Source of the DNA: CAWEFA01 sp963808135
Lineage (GTDB): Bacteria; Bacteroidota; Bacteroidia; Bacteroidales; DTGW01
Direction of reading: 5' to 3'
DNA: 53,464 nt
Assembly (NCBI GenBank): GCA_963808135.1
Contig: CAWEFA010000030.1
Span: 1-53,464, forward strand
The notes under the pieces were generated by a model, which saw only the letters and a list, made by a program, of their open reading frames with translations, searched no databases and had not been told where the DNA came from. Both the position numbers and the translations under genes were made by a program. This document shows positions 33,504-41,959 of this stretch, piece after piece. Position 1 is the first letter of the stretch. Each line of letters starts with the position of its first letter.

Positions 33504-33687
33504 GAGAAGATGTCTTTCTGTTCCGAAAGAATATCTTCCTATTATAGAAAGACGTCTTTCTATTGCTGGAAGATGTCTTTCTGTCGTAGAAAGATGTCTT
33601 TCTGTTCCTGGAAGATGTCTTTCTAACGTAGAAAGATGACTTTCTATTCCGGAAAGATGTCTTTTAGTTACTGAAAGATGTCTTCTG
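33504..33687. repeat. Array of nine 16-bp palindromes at exact 21-bp spacing
   Basis: Units start at 33504, 33525, 33546, 33567, 33588, 33609, 33630, 33651 and 33672, each 21 bp apart. The core is AGAAAGATGTCTTTCT or a close variant; the unit at 33546 (AGAAAGACGTCTTTCT) is a perfect palindrome. Five-base spacers vary. Units at 33546, 33588 and 33630 begin AGAAAG, while those at 33567 and 33609 begin TGGAAG, giving a 42-bp dimeric repeat. Twenty-one bp is two helical turns, so all sites face the same side of the DNA. No protein is likely: the open minus-strand frame has no start codon, and the plus frame has a stop. Confidence 0.85.
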
Positions 33688-33842
33688 ACAACAGGAAGAA
33701 ATTATAATTGTCTTGTATTATAGTCAAAAGGAGAAAACCTGAAACGGGAAGAGAAAATAATATGTTTTAAGAATTTTTACCTTAAGCTAATATAACTTGA
33801 GTTTGATATAATAATGTTAATAAAATATTGAATTTATTTTTA

Positions 33843-34102
33843 CTTTTCTTTGTCTGCCACACAAAGAAAAAGTAACAAAAGAAAGGTCACCACAAATGAA
33901 AAATTCAGACTAAGATTTATAACCAGATAAACGATAATAATCCTTACCCGTCTGAATTTCGCACCATTTGTGGATAAACCACCCACGTTGCCCAGTTCCA
34001 CAGTTATGCGGGGAGAGGCAAAATTTGGCGAGGGGGCATTGGCCAGTGTGTAAGCTTAAATTTTGCAAGGGTTTTTCGTTCTTTTTGCCCTTCAAAAAGA
34101 AC
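33843..34102. repeat. Palindrome-rich intergenic tract downstream of the GH2 gene
   Basis: Three inverted repeats are visible. TTTTCTTTGT (33844-33853) pairs with ACAAAGAAAA (33861-33870) around CTGCCAC. A long imperfect hairpin has inner arms AAATTCAGAC (33901-33910) and GTCTGAATTT (33950-33959) and outer arms CCACAAATG (33890-33898) and CATTTGTGG (33965-33973). GTTCTTTTTG (34078-34087) pairs with CAAAAAGAAC (34093-34102). Short frames here have no gene-like features. The 34000-34070 stretch is richer in GC than the surroundings. It looks like a dispersed repeat unit rather than a gene. Confidence 0.6.
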
Positions 34103-34181
34103 ATTTTATTGATATTAAATTATTTATTAACTATTTTATACCGAACTCTCGTTGATTTATTTCAACCTTAAATTCATTTTC

Positions 34182-37100
34182 TTACTTTTTGCTTATAATA
34201 ACTTTTTTAAAGGTAGTACTGTTATCTAATTCAATTCTCAGAATATAAAGGCCGTTTGTTAGCATATTTGTATCTATCCTGTTTTGATTTTTGAGCAGTT
34301 CTTTTTGTTCTAAAACCTCTAAACCCTGAGCGTTTATCATTTTTATAGTAGCCAACTTACCCAATAGATTTTCATTGGTTACATTAATGTTTAAGAACCC
34401 GTTAACCGGATTGGGACTGATAATAATTCCATCAGGAGTTTTTTCCGGCTGATTAATAATTGTAAAAACATTAAAAACGGTTGTATCGCCATAAGGAGAA
34501 AGATATGTTGCAGGAATAGGTTCAATAATTAAACCGGCATTTTGCCATGCAACAGCCATGTGATCATACCCGGTATCAGCTTTGAACAGGACTTCAAAAT
34601 AATACTTATTTCCTACGTTAAGAGAAATTGGCGCCGAAATTTGCTGGGGATATTTGTCCCATTGATACTTATTTGTTTTAGCAGGTACGGAAGCTATTAA
34701 TTCTTTATTCAACGTATCTTCATCGATACTCAGCCAAAGCTCGGCTGCATCGGCAGCAGCAATCCGTAACTGGTAATCCTTATTTACTTCGGGGCGCAAA
34801 TAGCCCCGTATTCTTACACCATAGTTATCAAAAGCGTTGTCAGGTAATTGCAGCGAATCCAGCTTTATCCTGTTTGTAGGGTTTTTTGGAAAAATGGAAC
34901 TGCCCGTTAAATTTTGTACTTCGGACCCGGGTATTCCTGTGTAATAATCGGCAAAAATTTCTCTTTTTAATGTGTCTTTGGCTGGAACAGGAATTTCAAT
35001 TATTTCGAGTGGAATATACTCGAAGGCATCGCAAACAATTCCGGTTCCGCTGCTTGAAGCATTGCTTGTACCCGTTACTTTAACATTTATACTATGAGCG
35101 CCTTCTGATAATTTTACCGATTCGAATATTATTTTATCATATTCGGCAGAGTTATTGTAACAATCAATTACTGCAACCACTGTGTCATCAATCGATATTT
35201 CAGCTTTCCCCAGGTCGTTTCTTTTAAAACCATCGAACCTAACCCTGGCGCCTGAAAAAGTAAATTTTGCAATTTGCCCGGTAACATTGCAAAAGTGATT
35301 TGTTCCCATATATCCTGAGTCCTTCGAATTTGCTGTCCATTTTGTGTTGTAAAGTATTGAAGGAGCAGCATCGTCCACTTTTGTCCAGGCTGAATCTATA
35401 GGTATTCCCAAACCGGGAATGTTCCCGGTATATTCATCAGTCATCGGCACACTGGTTATTTGGGCGCTTCCTGAAGTTAATCCTTTTGAGCTTGCAGTAA
35501 TTGTGATAGCGCCGGCTGTTGTAGTTGACTGTATAAATATTCCAACAATGCCAGCCTCGGCATTGACCGTTTTCTCCCCAATTAATTTACCTGATCCTGA
35601 AATTGAAAAAGTTATTAAACTGCTGTCATTGGTAACAACTGCATCGTTGTCGGACTTTACATAAGCGTAGGCTGTTACCAAATCCGATCCGTCTGCAACA
35701 AGATTTCGATGAACACTATCAATTACAACAGATATATAACTTGGCGCAGTTGGAGTATATACTGCGTGTGACGCCACTACCTGTCCTTTAATTTTTGCTT
35801 TTGCCTCAATTTTGCCTGCTTGCCAGGCCAGATTGGTAAAGGTAAAAGGTGGATGCAATAAATATTTTGTATTCGCTCCCACATCAGGCGCTTGTGATTT
35901 TATATAGGTGTCGTTTATGTATAAATCAACCGTATCGCAATTACTAAATACTTTAACAGAAGCTGTGCCCGGTTCCCAAGTATTTGCGATAAATACCATA
36001 GGCCCTGAATTTACATTTACAATAATATGGTTTGGGTCCCGCTGGCTTTGATAAAAATAATACGAATATTTTGGCAAACGCATAAGATCAATCATGCCTG
36101 CTTTACAAATATCAGGGGCATATCCGCGGTTATAATCTTCAAAAACCCATAAACCATCGCCCGATAAAAATGATAAAGCCCTGTTTGCGTTCAATGAAAA
36201 CTGATGATTCGAAACTTGTTGCAACTGGGCGGCATTAGTCTTACGAGAGCATCTGCTCGTGCTGCTGTTTCCTCCAAATTCCCAATCGCCATATTCACTC
36301 ATTATAAATGGTTTTGTTCCTGTATAGCCTCTTCCTCCGGCCTGAGACGATTCTATTGCAACATCATAACTGCTATAATTATCCCAGCCACATGAGTAGG
36401 CCTGGTTTCCGGGATATTCTGCCCTTAATATTGCAGTAGCATTGGTGGAGAATGTGGGCGATTGATTGCTTTCATTGAGCGACAATTCCCAGACAATAAT
36501 ACCCGGACGGTTCCTGTCACGGCGGATCATGTCTCTCATAATCTGGTAAGCATTGTTCTTAAATTCATTGTTATCCGCCCACCATTGCCAGCCTGAAAGG
36601 CTCGACATTACCAATATTCCCAGTTCATCGCAAGCATCCAGGAAAGCAGGGCTTTGCGGATAATGTGAAGTCCTTACGTACTGTATACCGGCTTCCTTCA
36701 TTTTTAATGCATCGCGATATTCAAGCGAATTAGGCCCGGCATTCCCAACGTAAGGAAATTCCTGGTGGCGATTGACCCCCATAAATTTTATTCTTTTCCC
36801 ATTCAGTTCGAACCCGTCGGCTTTAGTGAAATTAATTTGCCTGATACCAATCCTTGTTACCATATCATCGACATAACCCGAATCTGTTTTAACTGAAGTA
36901 TAAACGTTATACAAATAAGGGGTATCGACATCCCAAAGCCTGGGATTTGAAACAACGATACTTTGGCTGAATTGATAATTGCCCCCGGCTGAAATATTTT
37001 GGCTGTTAGTTGTTGCAGTAGCGACAACCTGGTTGCCGGAATCTACAAGCGTTGTAATAATTGAGCAATTTTGTGCCGATGTATCTTCATTTCTAACATG

Positions 37101-37805
37101 TGTAGTAATATTAACCGTAGCAGAAGATGTTGAAATATTTGAATAGGTAACAAATATTCCACCGCTATCCACTTTGGCTTCAAGAATAGGGTCTGTAATA
37201 TGTACCTTGTCTGTAAAGTATATTTTTGAATTTCTGTACAACCCTCCGAAAAAACAAAAATCCTTTTGAGCATTTGAGCCTCCGGGAGGCAACCTGTTAC
37301 CCAGCACCGAATCGGCATTGTTCACCTGTACAGCGATGACATTTTGTGCGCCATCAAAAAGAGCTTCATTGGTTATATCTACGGTAAATGGTAAATAGCC
37401 GCCTTTATGAGTAAGTTTATGAACACCGTTTATGTATACGTCTGCTTTGTGCATCGCGGCTTCAAACTCGATGTAAATTTTTTTGTTTTTGTATTTATCG
37501 TCTATTGTAAAATGCTTTCGGTACCAACAAATTCCCAAAAAGCTACAGTGGGTTAAATAAGGTTCTAATGCCGGCGTATGCGGTAAATTCACATTTATCC
37601 ATGTGGAATCGGCGAAATTTTTCAAATATGCCTGGCTGTTGTCTCCTTTAAAAAACAGCCAATGCGTATTAAAATTATACGTTTCTCTTTTCTGGTTTCC
37701 CGGATTGTAAGGATCGCCCAATACTTTATTTTGCATCCCAAATCCAAAAACAACACAAAGAATAATAAGAAAGTGTTGTAACGCGTTTTTATTTTGATGA
37801 TTCAT
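34182..37805 (-). CDS. Secreted GH2 beta-galactosidase-like enzyme with PA14 and T9SS sorting domain
   Basis: The 1207-residue multidomain enzyme has a signal peptide (about 1-30), a GH2 sugar-binding domain (40-205), an Ig-like domain (205-325) and a TIM barrel (325-620). Catalytic residues can be placed at acid/base Glu445 (WELSLNES) and nucleophile Glu504 (IMSEYGDWE). The motifs GVNRHQEFPYVG and VRTSHYPQSP are typical of GH2. Then come a GH2 C-terminal Ig-like region, a Big-like domain (690-785), a carbohydrate-binding-like domain (800-930), a PA14 domain (945-1090) and a type A T9SS sorting domain (1125-1207, IISPNPVNGFLNI). It acts on glycans outside the cell. The exact substrate is not readable, and no SusCD pair is nearby. 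Confidence 0.9.
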   Translation of the reverse strand: MNHQNKNALQHFLIILCVVFGFGMQNKVLGDPYNPGNQKRETYNFNTHWLFFKGDNSQAYLKNFADSTWINVNLPHTPALEPYLTHCSFLGICWYRKHFTIDDKYKNKKIYIEFEAAMHKADVYINGVHKLTHKGGYLPFTVDITNEALFDGAQNVIAVQVNNADSVLGNRLPPGGSNAQKDFCFFGGLYRNSKIYFTDKVHITDPILEAKVDSGGIFVTYSNISTSSATVNITTHVRNEDTSAQNCSIITTLVDSGNQVVATATTNSQNISAGGNYQFSQSIVVSNPRLWDVDTPYLYNVYTSVKTDSGYVDDMVTRIGIRQINFTKADGFELNGKRIKFMGVNRHQEFPYVGNAGPNSLEYRDALKMKEAGIQYVRTSHYPQSPAFLDACDELGILVMSSLSGWQWWADNNEFKNNAYQIMRDMIRRDRNRPGIIVWELSLNESNQSPTFSTNATAILRAEYPGNQAYSCGWDNYSSYDVAIESSQAGGRGYTGTKPFIMSEYGDWEFGGNSSTSRCSRKTNAAQLQQVSNHQFSLNANRALSFLSGDGLWVFEDYNRGYAPDICKAGMIDLMRLPKYSYYFYQSQRDPNHIIVNVNSGPMVFIANTWEPGTASVKVFSNCDTVDLYINDTYIKSQAPDVGANTKYLLHPPFTFTNLAWQAGKIEAKAKIKGQVVASHAVYTPTAPSYISVVIDSVHRNLVADGSDLVTAYAYVKSDNDAVVTNDSSLITFSISGSGKLIGEKTVNAEAGIVGIFIQSTTTAGAITITASSKGLTSGSAQITSVPMTDEYTGNIPGLGIPIDSAWTKVDDAAPSILYNTKWTANSKDSGYMGTNHFCNVTGQIAKFTFSGARVRFDGFKRNDLGKAEISIDDTVVAVIDCYNNSAEYDKIIFESVKLSEGAHSINVKVTGTSNASSSGTGIVCDAFEYIPLEIIEIPVPAKDTLKREIFADYYTGIPGSEVQNLTGSSIFPKNPTNRIKLDSLQLPDNAFDNYGVRIRGYLRPEVNKDYQLRIAAADAAELWLSIDEDTLNKELIASVPAKTNKYQWDKYPQQISAPISLNVGNKYYFEVLFKADTGYDHMAVAWQNAGLIIEPIPATYLSPYGDTTVFNVFTIINQPEKTPDGIIISPNPVNGFLNINVTNENLLGKLATIKMINAQGLEVLEQKELLKNQNRIDTNMLTNGLYILRIELDNSTTFKKVIISKK

Positions 37806-37950
37806 AAGTTAGTGTATTTATTGAGTTCTAAATCAAATATAATTTTAAACAAAATTATATTTATTGTTATTAATTCTCTGTCCATAAATTTACAACTCCT
37901 TCAGAGTATATGAAAATAAATATTTAAAGTAAGCTTTTAAAGACTGCCTA

Positions 37951-38727
37951 TTAAATTATATCATTTGTTTTATTAGCAGAGATACGTTTGTTCATTACTT
38001 TCCAGGTGTCGGTTATCAGGAAACTTTCGTCCATATACCCGACAAGAGTTTCAAACCGTTTCATTGGAATGGCAAACGAAAGCACTCCGGCCTTCACATA
38101 AGGACGCGCTGAAGAATCGAACATACCTAAGATACAGTCAGGATTTTCTTCTTTGTTTTCTAACCAGGGATATTGGATTACCGAACCGCAGCCGGCACAA
38201 AAAGGCGCTTTAACCCCGTAGAGATCGGTGCGGTCGTAATTGACAAGGGTAAACAAGCCGGCAAGAACGTCGGGGGAAGCAAAAAACAAAATAACTTCGG
38301 GTTCATCGTCCGGGCCAAGCATATCAAAAGGTTTAACGATAAGCCAGGAAGCCGGAGCTTTAATCGGGGGCGTATTTTTCAAAAGTTCCAGTACGGTTTC
38401 CGGGTCTTTTTTATAACGCTCGCCTTTCATTTTCCCTTCTATTCCAAATGAAAGAAAATATTCAAAACCGGGCCTTAATTTATAGTTAAAACCACAGTTT
38501 CTCAAACCCCCCCCGCACCCAATATTGTCAGCGTTAAAAGCCAATGATTGGCCATGAAAAACACGGGTGAAACCGGCTATAATACAATGATGGTTTTGAT
38601 GTTTTTTTGCAGGTTCGGCACTGTGCAGTTCATTGCTGAAGAATAAAGCGACAGGCAGAGGGGCATCCTGAAAATATTTTTTCCAACTGGTAGTAAATTT
38701 TGATTTAAGTATCTCGTTCATAAACAT
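37951..38727 (-). CDS. DUF169 family protein
   Basis: The 258-residue cytoplasmic protein of the DUF169 family has unknown function. Recognisable blocks are PLPVALFFSNE, GQSLAFNADNIGCGGGLRNCGF, DEPEVILFFASPDVLAGLFTLVNYD and CAGCGSVIQYPWLE, with several conserved cysteines (GCGGG, RNCGF, CAGC) that could bind a metal or cluster. There is no signal peptide. The start could be Met1 or Met3 (MNEILKSKF). Neighbours give no functional hint. Confidence 0.82.
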   Translation of the reverse strand: MFMNEILKSKFTTSWKKYFQDAPLPVALFFSNELHSAEPAKKHQNHHCIIAGFTRVFHGQSLAFNADNIGCGGGLRNCGFNYKLRPGFEYFLSFGIEGKMKGERYKKDPETVLELLKNTPPIKAPASWLIVKPFDMLGPDDEPEVILFFASPDVLAGLFTLVNYDRTDLYGVKAPFCAGCGSVIQYPWLENKEENPDCILGMFDSSARPYVKAGVLSFAIPMKRFETLVGYMDESFLITDTWKVMNKRISANKTNDII

Positions 38728-38748
38728 TCCTTTTTTTAACTTTTATAT

Positions 38749-39180
38749 TTATTGTTTCTTTTCGAAAAACAAATTAAACGACCCTCTTGATTTAATTTCT
38801 AATTGAATGGCATTAATATTATATTCAAAAGCGCTATCTAAATTATCGTATAAATAACCATCCCAATTATTAAAACAGCCAATTTTGGAATCAAAAATGC
38901 CATCGGGAAAATTAATGTAATTACCATTAATTGAATATGTACCCCACCCATAATTGCAAATACCACTCCATGAAAGTATTGATGCACTGTCCGTAAAAAC
39001 AATAAACTCCTTTACTGAAATACTGTCAGGGTAGTTTAACGTTTGTTTGGTTTTAATATTTTGAATTGAGGTAAAAATCCATTCGCCTGTTAATAGTGGA
39101 TTGCTTTTCTCATTATCGCTTTTTTTACAACCTATGGAGGTTGATAAAAGTATTGAAATTAATAAAATGTTCTTTTTCAT
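38749..39180 (-). CDS. Small lipoprotein of unknown function
   Basis: The start at 39180 (MKKNILLISILL) gives a lipoprotein signal with lipobox SIGC; the longer frame to 39288 would put that signal inside the protein and overlaps the upstream gene. The mature 125 or so residues are beta-rich (LTGEWIFTSIQNI, KEFIVFTDSASILSWSGICNYGWGTYSINGNYINF), like Bacteroidota lipocalin-like or META-type lipoproteins. Function is unknown. It may form a unit with the barrel-like gene upstream (39207-39725), 26 bp away. Confidence 0.7.
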   Translation of the reverse strand: MKKNILLISILLSTSIGCKKSDNEKSNPLLTGEWIFTSIQNIKTKQTLNYPDSISVKEFIVFTDSASILSWSGICNYGWGTYSINGNYINFPDGIFDSKIGCFNNWDGYLYDNLDSAFEYNINAIQLEIKSRGSFNLFFEKKQ

Positions 39181-39206
39181 ATTAAACCCAAATATAAATG
39201 ATTGTT

Positions 39207-39725
39207 TTAGAAACTTATGCCTAAGCTTAAGCCAAAGGGTATAAACAAAATGTCTTTTGTAGGTAAACCGGTAAAAGAAGGGATGCACCCAAATATTCTG
39301 AAATTAACTTTATTTAATTTTAAAGGCTGGAATCTATACCCGACTATGGTGTACAGCCAATAATGTTTATAGATATTCCCATTAAAGATTGTGCCGCCCA
39401 ATCCAAATTCAAGGAAACTCCTTCTTTTTCCAAAGTTTACTGTAATATGGTGAGGTATGGTCAAATACTGTTTTGGAGGCGAAGAAGGCCCGAAAATATT
39501 TAATTTGAATTCTTCATTGTAACCTATTCCTAATTTGCCCGATAAAAAAAAATGCGGGGTGATAAAAAACAGCCTTTCGTAATTCGCTGAAATTATTGAA
39601 GCATCGCCTATAATATTCAGGTAAATGTTATTTTCAGGCCTTATTTCAGTTGTATCTGTTTTCTTCTGGGCGAATAAGATTACACCTGATATTGCCAACA
39701 ATAGGGTTAATATTATTTTTTTCAT
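39207..39725 (-). CDS. Small outer-membrane beta-barrel-like protein
   Basis: The 172-residue protein has a clear signal peptide (MKKIILTLLLAISGVILFAQ) and alternating strands rich in Tyr, Phe and Gly (NIYLNIIGDASIISANYERLFF, FFLSGKLGIGYN, SFLEFGLGGTIFNG, WLYTIVGYRFQPL). It ends in a C-terminal Phe (LSLGISF), as outer-membrane barrels often do. It is probably an eight-stranded barrel, and no specific family was recognised. It precedes the lipoprotein gene at 38749-39180 on the same strand. Confidence 0.7.
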   Translation of the reverse strand: MKKIILTLLLAISGVILFAQKKTDTTEIRPENNIYLNIIGDASIISANYERLFFITPHFFLSGKLGIGYNEEFKLNIFGPSSPPKQYLTIPHHITVNFGKRRSFLEFGLGGTIFNGNIYKHYWLYTIVGYRFQPLKLNKVNFRIFGCIPSFTGLPTKDILFIPFGLSLGISF

Positions 39726-39752
39726 TCTTATAAAATTTAATTTTCAAAGGTC

Positions 39753-39875
39753 GGATAGCTTGTCCCGATTATTCGGGAGAACCCACATGCCTGAGTTTAA
39801 AATTCTATAATTACTTCCAAGCTTATCGGTTAAGCGACATGCGGAATTTATTCGCAGGACGAATCCCTGCTATCC
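39753..39875. repeat. Nested palindromes in the 39726-39951 gap
   Basis: GGATAGC (39753-39759) and GCTATCC (39869-39875) are complementary and enclose smaller hairpins TCCCGA/TCGGGA (39763-39768 with 39773-39778), TTCG/CGAA (39851-39854 with 39860-39863) and GCAGG/CCTGC (39854-39858 with 39866-39870), the last two being mutually exclusive. The size (123 bp) would suit a small RNA or a miniature palindromic element. No promoter or gene is evident. Confidence 0.45.
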
Positions 39876-39951
39876 AAATATAGCTAAAAAAACAAGCGAA
39901 TGCAAATTTTTCTGAATCCCGTATGGCTTATAAATCAGAGTTGTAGTTAAT

Positions 39952-40449
39952 TTATTTTATATTCGTTTCTTTATAATATCTCCAGAACATCGGGAATAAT
40001 AATGGAACTTTATTTTTATAATTTTTATAATTTTCCCCGAATTTACTTTGCAAAAATGATTCTTCTTGTTTTATCAAAATTGTAAAAATAAAGTACATGA
40101 CTATTGGAACCGTTAATAAAATCCATGAATTGAAGAATAACATAATTCCCGGAACTATAAATATAATCCACGATGAATATAGCGGATGACGGCAAACAGC
40201 ATAAACACCCTTTGTACATAAAGAATCAAATTTGTAAGCTTTATTTATTGTGATAATTGAAATAATAAGAAAAGGGACTCCAAATATTATTAGCATTGAG
40301 CCTACAGTAATCAGAAATTTAAAAGGTATCGCATTAATTCTAAAGTCGAATTTTAGGGAATCATTTAATACAACTATTATAACGGAATATAGTAAAGTTG
40401 TTAAAGCTAACTTTAGCCCTATTCCTATTATTGACATTTTTACTTTCAT
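39952..40449 (-). CDS. Isoprenylcysteine/phospholipid methyltransferase-like membrane protein
   Basis: The 165-residue integral membrane protein has about four helices and the C-terminal ICMT/PEMT signature: GVYAVCRHPLYSSWII, then KQEESFLQSKFGENYKNYKNKVP, where the RHP, EE and the FG-x2-Y-x2-Y pattern form the SAM site. Bacterial members methylate small lipids, quinone-like or unknown substrates. It is followed by the sugar porter on the same strand upstream (20-bp spacing), but no functional connection is obvious. Confidence 0.82.
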   Translation of the reverse strand: MKVKMSIIGIGLKLALTTLLYSVIIVVLNDSLKFDFRINAIPFKFLITVGSMLIIFGVPFLIISIITINKAYKFDSLCTKGVYAVCRHPLYSSWIIFIVPGIMLFFNSWILLTVPIVMYFIFTILIKQEESFLQSKFGENYKNYKNKVPLLFPMFWRYYKETNIK

Positions 40450-40469
40450 TTTGCTTATACTATTTTCAA

Positions 40470-41795
40470 TTACTCAATCCCCAGCTTCTTTTGGATAACT
40501 TCGAGAGAAATGCCTTTGGTTTCGGGTAAAAATTTAAGTACCATGAAGAATTGCAAAATCATCATGGCGGCAAAAAATGCAAAAGCATGCCCACCCGATA
40601 TTCCGGCTATTACAGGAAAGCTCCAGCTAACGGCTGCACACCAGAACCAATGCACGAACGACCCGAACGCCTGCCCGCGTGAACGCACGCGATTGGGAAA
40701 TATTTCGCTTATAAAAACCCAAATAACAGCCCCCTGCGAAAAAGCAAAGAATGCAATGTAGGCAATTAAACAAATAAGCACAAACTTTCCACCAATATGA
40801 TTGTAAAATGCATAGGCAACTGTTCCCAAACATAAGGCCAAGCCCACCGATCCGGTAAGCAGCAACTTTTTACGCCCGAATTTGTCAATTACGGTCATGG
40901 CAACAATGGTAAACACCAGGTTTGTAAAACCTATAATTACCGATTGTAACAAAGCGCTTGCGTTGCCGGCGCCGGCCATTTTAAAAATATCGGCAGTGTA
41001 GTATATAAGCGCATTTATGCCCGATAACTGGTTAAAAGTGGCTACCATAAAAACAAGAAGAATCGGTTGCATATATTTTTTGCAGAAAAATGGTTCATTT
41101 GCGCTGATTTTATCCTCATGTAACGATTCCACAATTTCATTTACCAATTGTTCAGGGTTCTCTTCCCCCACTTTGCGGAATATGGCAACTGCCTCCTCAT
41201 TACGCCGCCGCTTGACCAACCAGCGCGGGCTGTTTGGAATTGTGAAAACAAAAATAAAAAACAAAACTGATGGAAATGCCGGGATACCGAACATCCAGCG
41301 CCATGCAACAAATTCATTACCTGTATGGCTTCCAATAATATAGTTTGAAAAATATGCGGCAAGAATGCCAATTACCACATTGAACTGGCTTATTCCAACC
41401 AAGCGGCCACGCAGGTTTGCAGGCGCAATTTCGGCAATATACATGGGCGAAACTACCGACGCCCCGCCGATTGCCAAACCCCCGAGAAAACGAAATAATA
41501 GGAATGAATACCAGCTCCAGGCAAATGCGCAGCCGAGAGATGATATTAAATATAAAACAGCCAAAGCGAAAAGTACCATTTTACGCCCGAAAATATCGGC
41601 AGGCTTGCCTATGAACAAGGCGCCTGCTATAGTCCCAATTAAAGCGCTGGCGACTGTAAAGCCAAGTTGTCCGCCGGTAAGACCGAATATGGCTCTTAAA
41701 GCGTTTGTTGCGCCCGATATTACTGCTGTGTCAAAACCGAATAAAAAACTGCCCAGTGCAGCAACTGATGTGTACCAAATAAGCGTTCTTTTCAT
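40470..41795 (-). CDS. Sugar porter family MFS transporter
   Basis: This is a 441-residue, twelve-helix sugar:proton symporter-like protein (XylE/GalP/GLUT family). Signatures are GFDTAVISGA in helix 1, GKPADIFGRKM and DKFGRKK in the loops, RFLGGLAIGGASVVSPMYIAEIAP, the GRLVGISQFNVVIGI motif, NSPRWL (PESPRWL in most), QLSGINALIYY in helix 7 and LPETKG at the end. I prefer the start at 41795 (MKRTLIWYTS) to that at 41828. The substrate is probably a hexose or pentose. No catabolic genes are adjacent. Confidence 0.9.
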   Translation of the reverse strand: MKRTLIWYTSVAALGSFLFGFDTAVISGATNALRAIFGLTGGQLGFTVASALIGTIAGALFIGKPADIFGRKMVLFALAVLYLISSLGCAFAWSWYSFLLFRFLGGLAIGGASVVSPMYIAEIAPANLRGRLVGISQFNVVIGILAAYFSNYIIGSHTGNEFVAWRWMFGIPAFPSVLFFIFVFTIPNSPRWLVKRRRNEEAVAIFRKVGEENPEQLVNEIVESLHEDKISANEPFFCKKYMQPILLVFMVATFNQLSGINALIYYTADIFKMAGAGNASALLQSVIIGFTNLVFTIVAMTVIDKFGRKKLLLTGSVGLALCLGTVAYAFYNHIGGKFVLICLIAYIAFFAFSQGAVIWVFISEIFPNRVRSRGQAFGSFVHWFWCAAVSWSFPVIAGISGGHAFAFFAAMMILQFFMVLKFLPETKGISLEVIQKKLGIE

Positions 41796-41959
41796 TATAG
41801 TTATGATTTTATAAATCGAAAATAGCAATTAATTTCTTTAATATATCAGCATAACATAAAAATTAAAAGAAGTTTGGGACAGGTTATGCTGTATGTGGGT
41901 TTTTACCAAGTGTTTTTTAAAATATGTTATATTCGCTAAATATTTAAAAATAATGCAGA

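Noticed and set aside
33504..33687. Possible CRISPR array
   Set aside because: Units are 16 bp with 5-bp spacers, far from the 25-40 bp pattern, and no cas gene is present.
33456..33710. Minus-strand stop-to-stop frame of about 84 codons through the palindrome array, with a heptad pattern like ERHLSxx
   Set aside because: No ATG, GTG or TTG start is in frame, and the period of 21 bp automatically gives a seven-residue repeat. The plus-strand frame has a TGA in the seventh unit.
33910..34171. Two short overlapping frames of 64 and 67 codons on opposite strands
   Set aside because: Both lie across long inverted repeats and have no signal, domain or start context. Cys- and Trp-rich translations of this kind are typical of translated repeat DNA.
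39181..39288. Longer start for the lipoprotein gene at 38749
   Set aside because: It would bury the lipoprotein signal peptide 36 residues inside and overlap the upstream gene.
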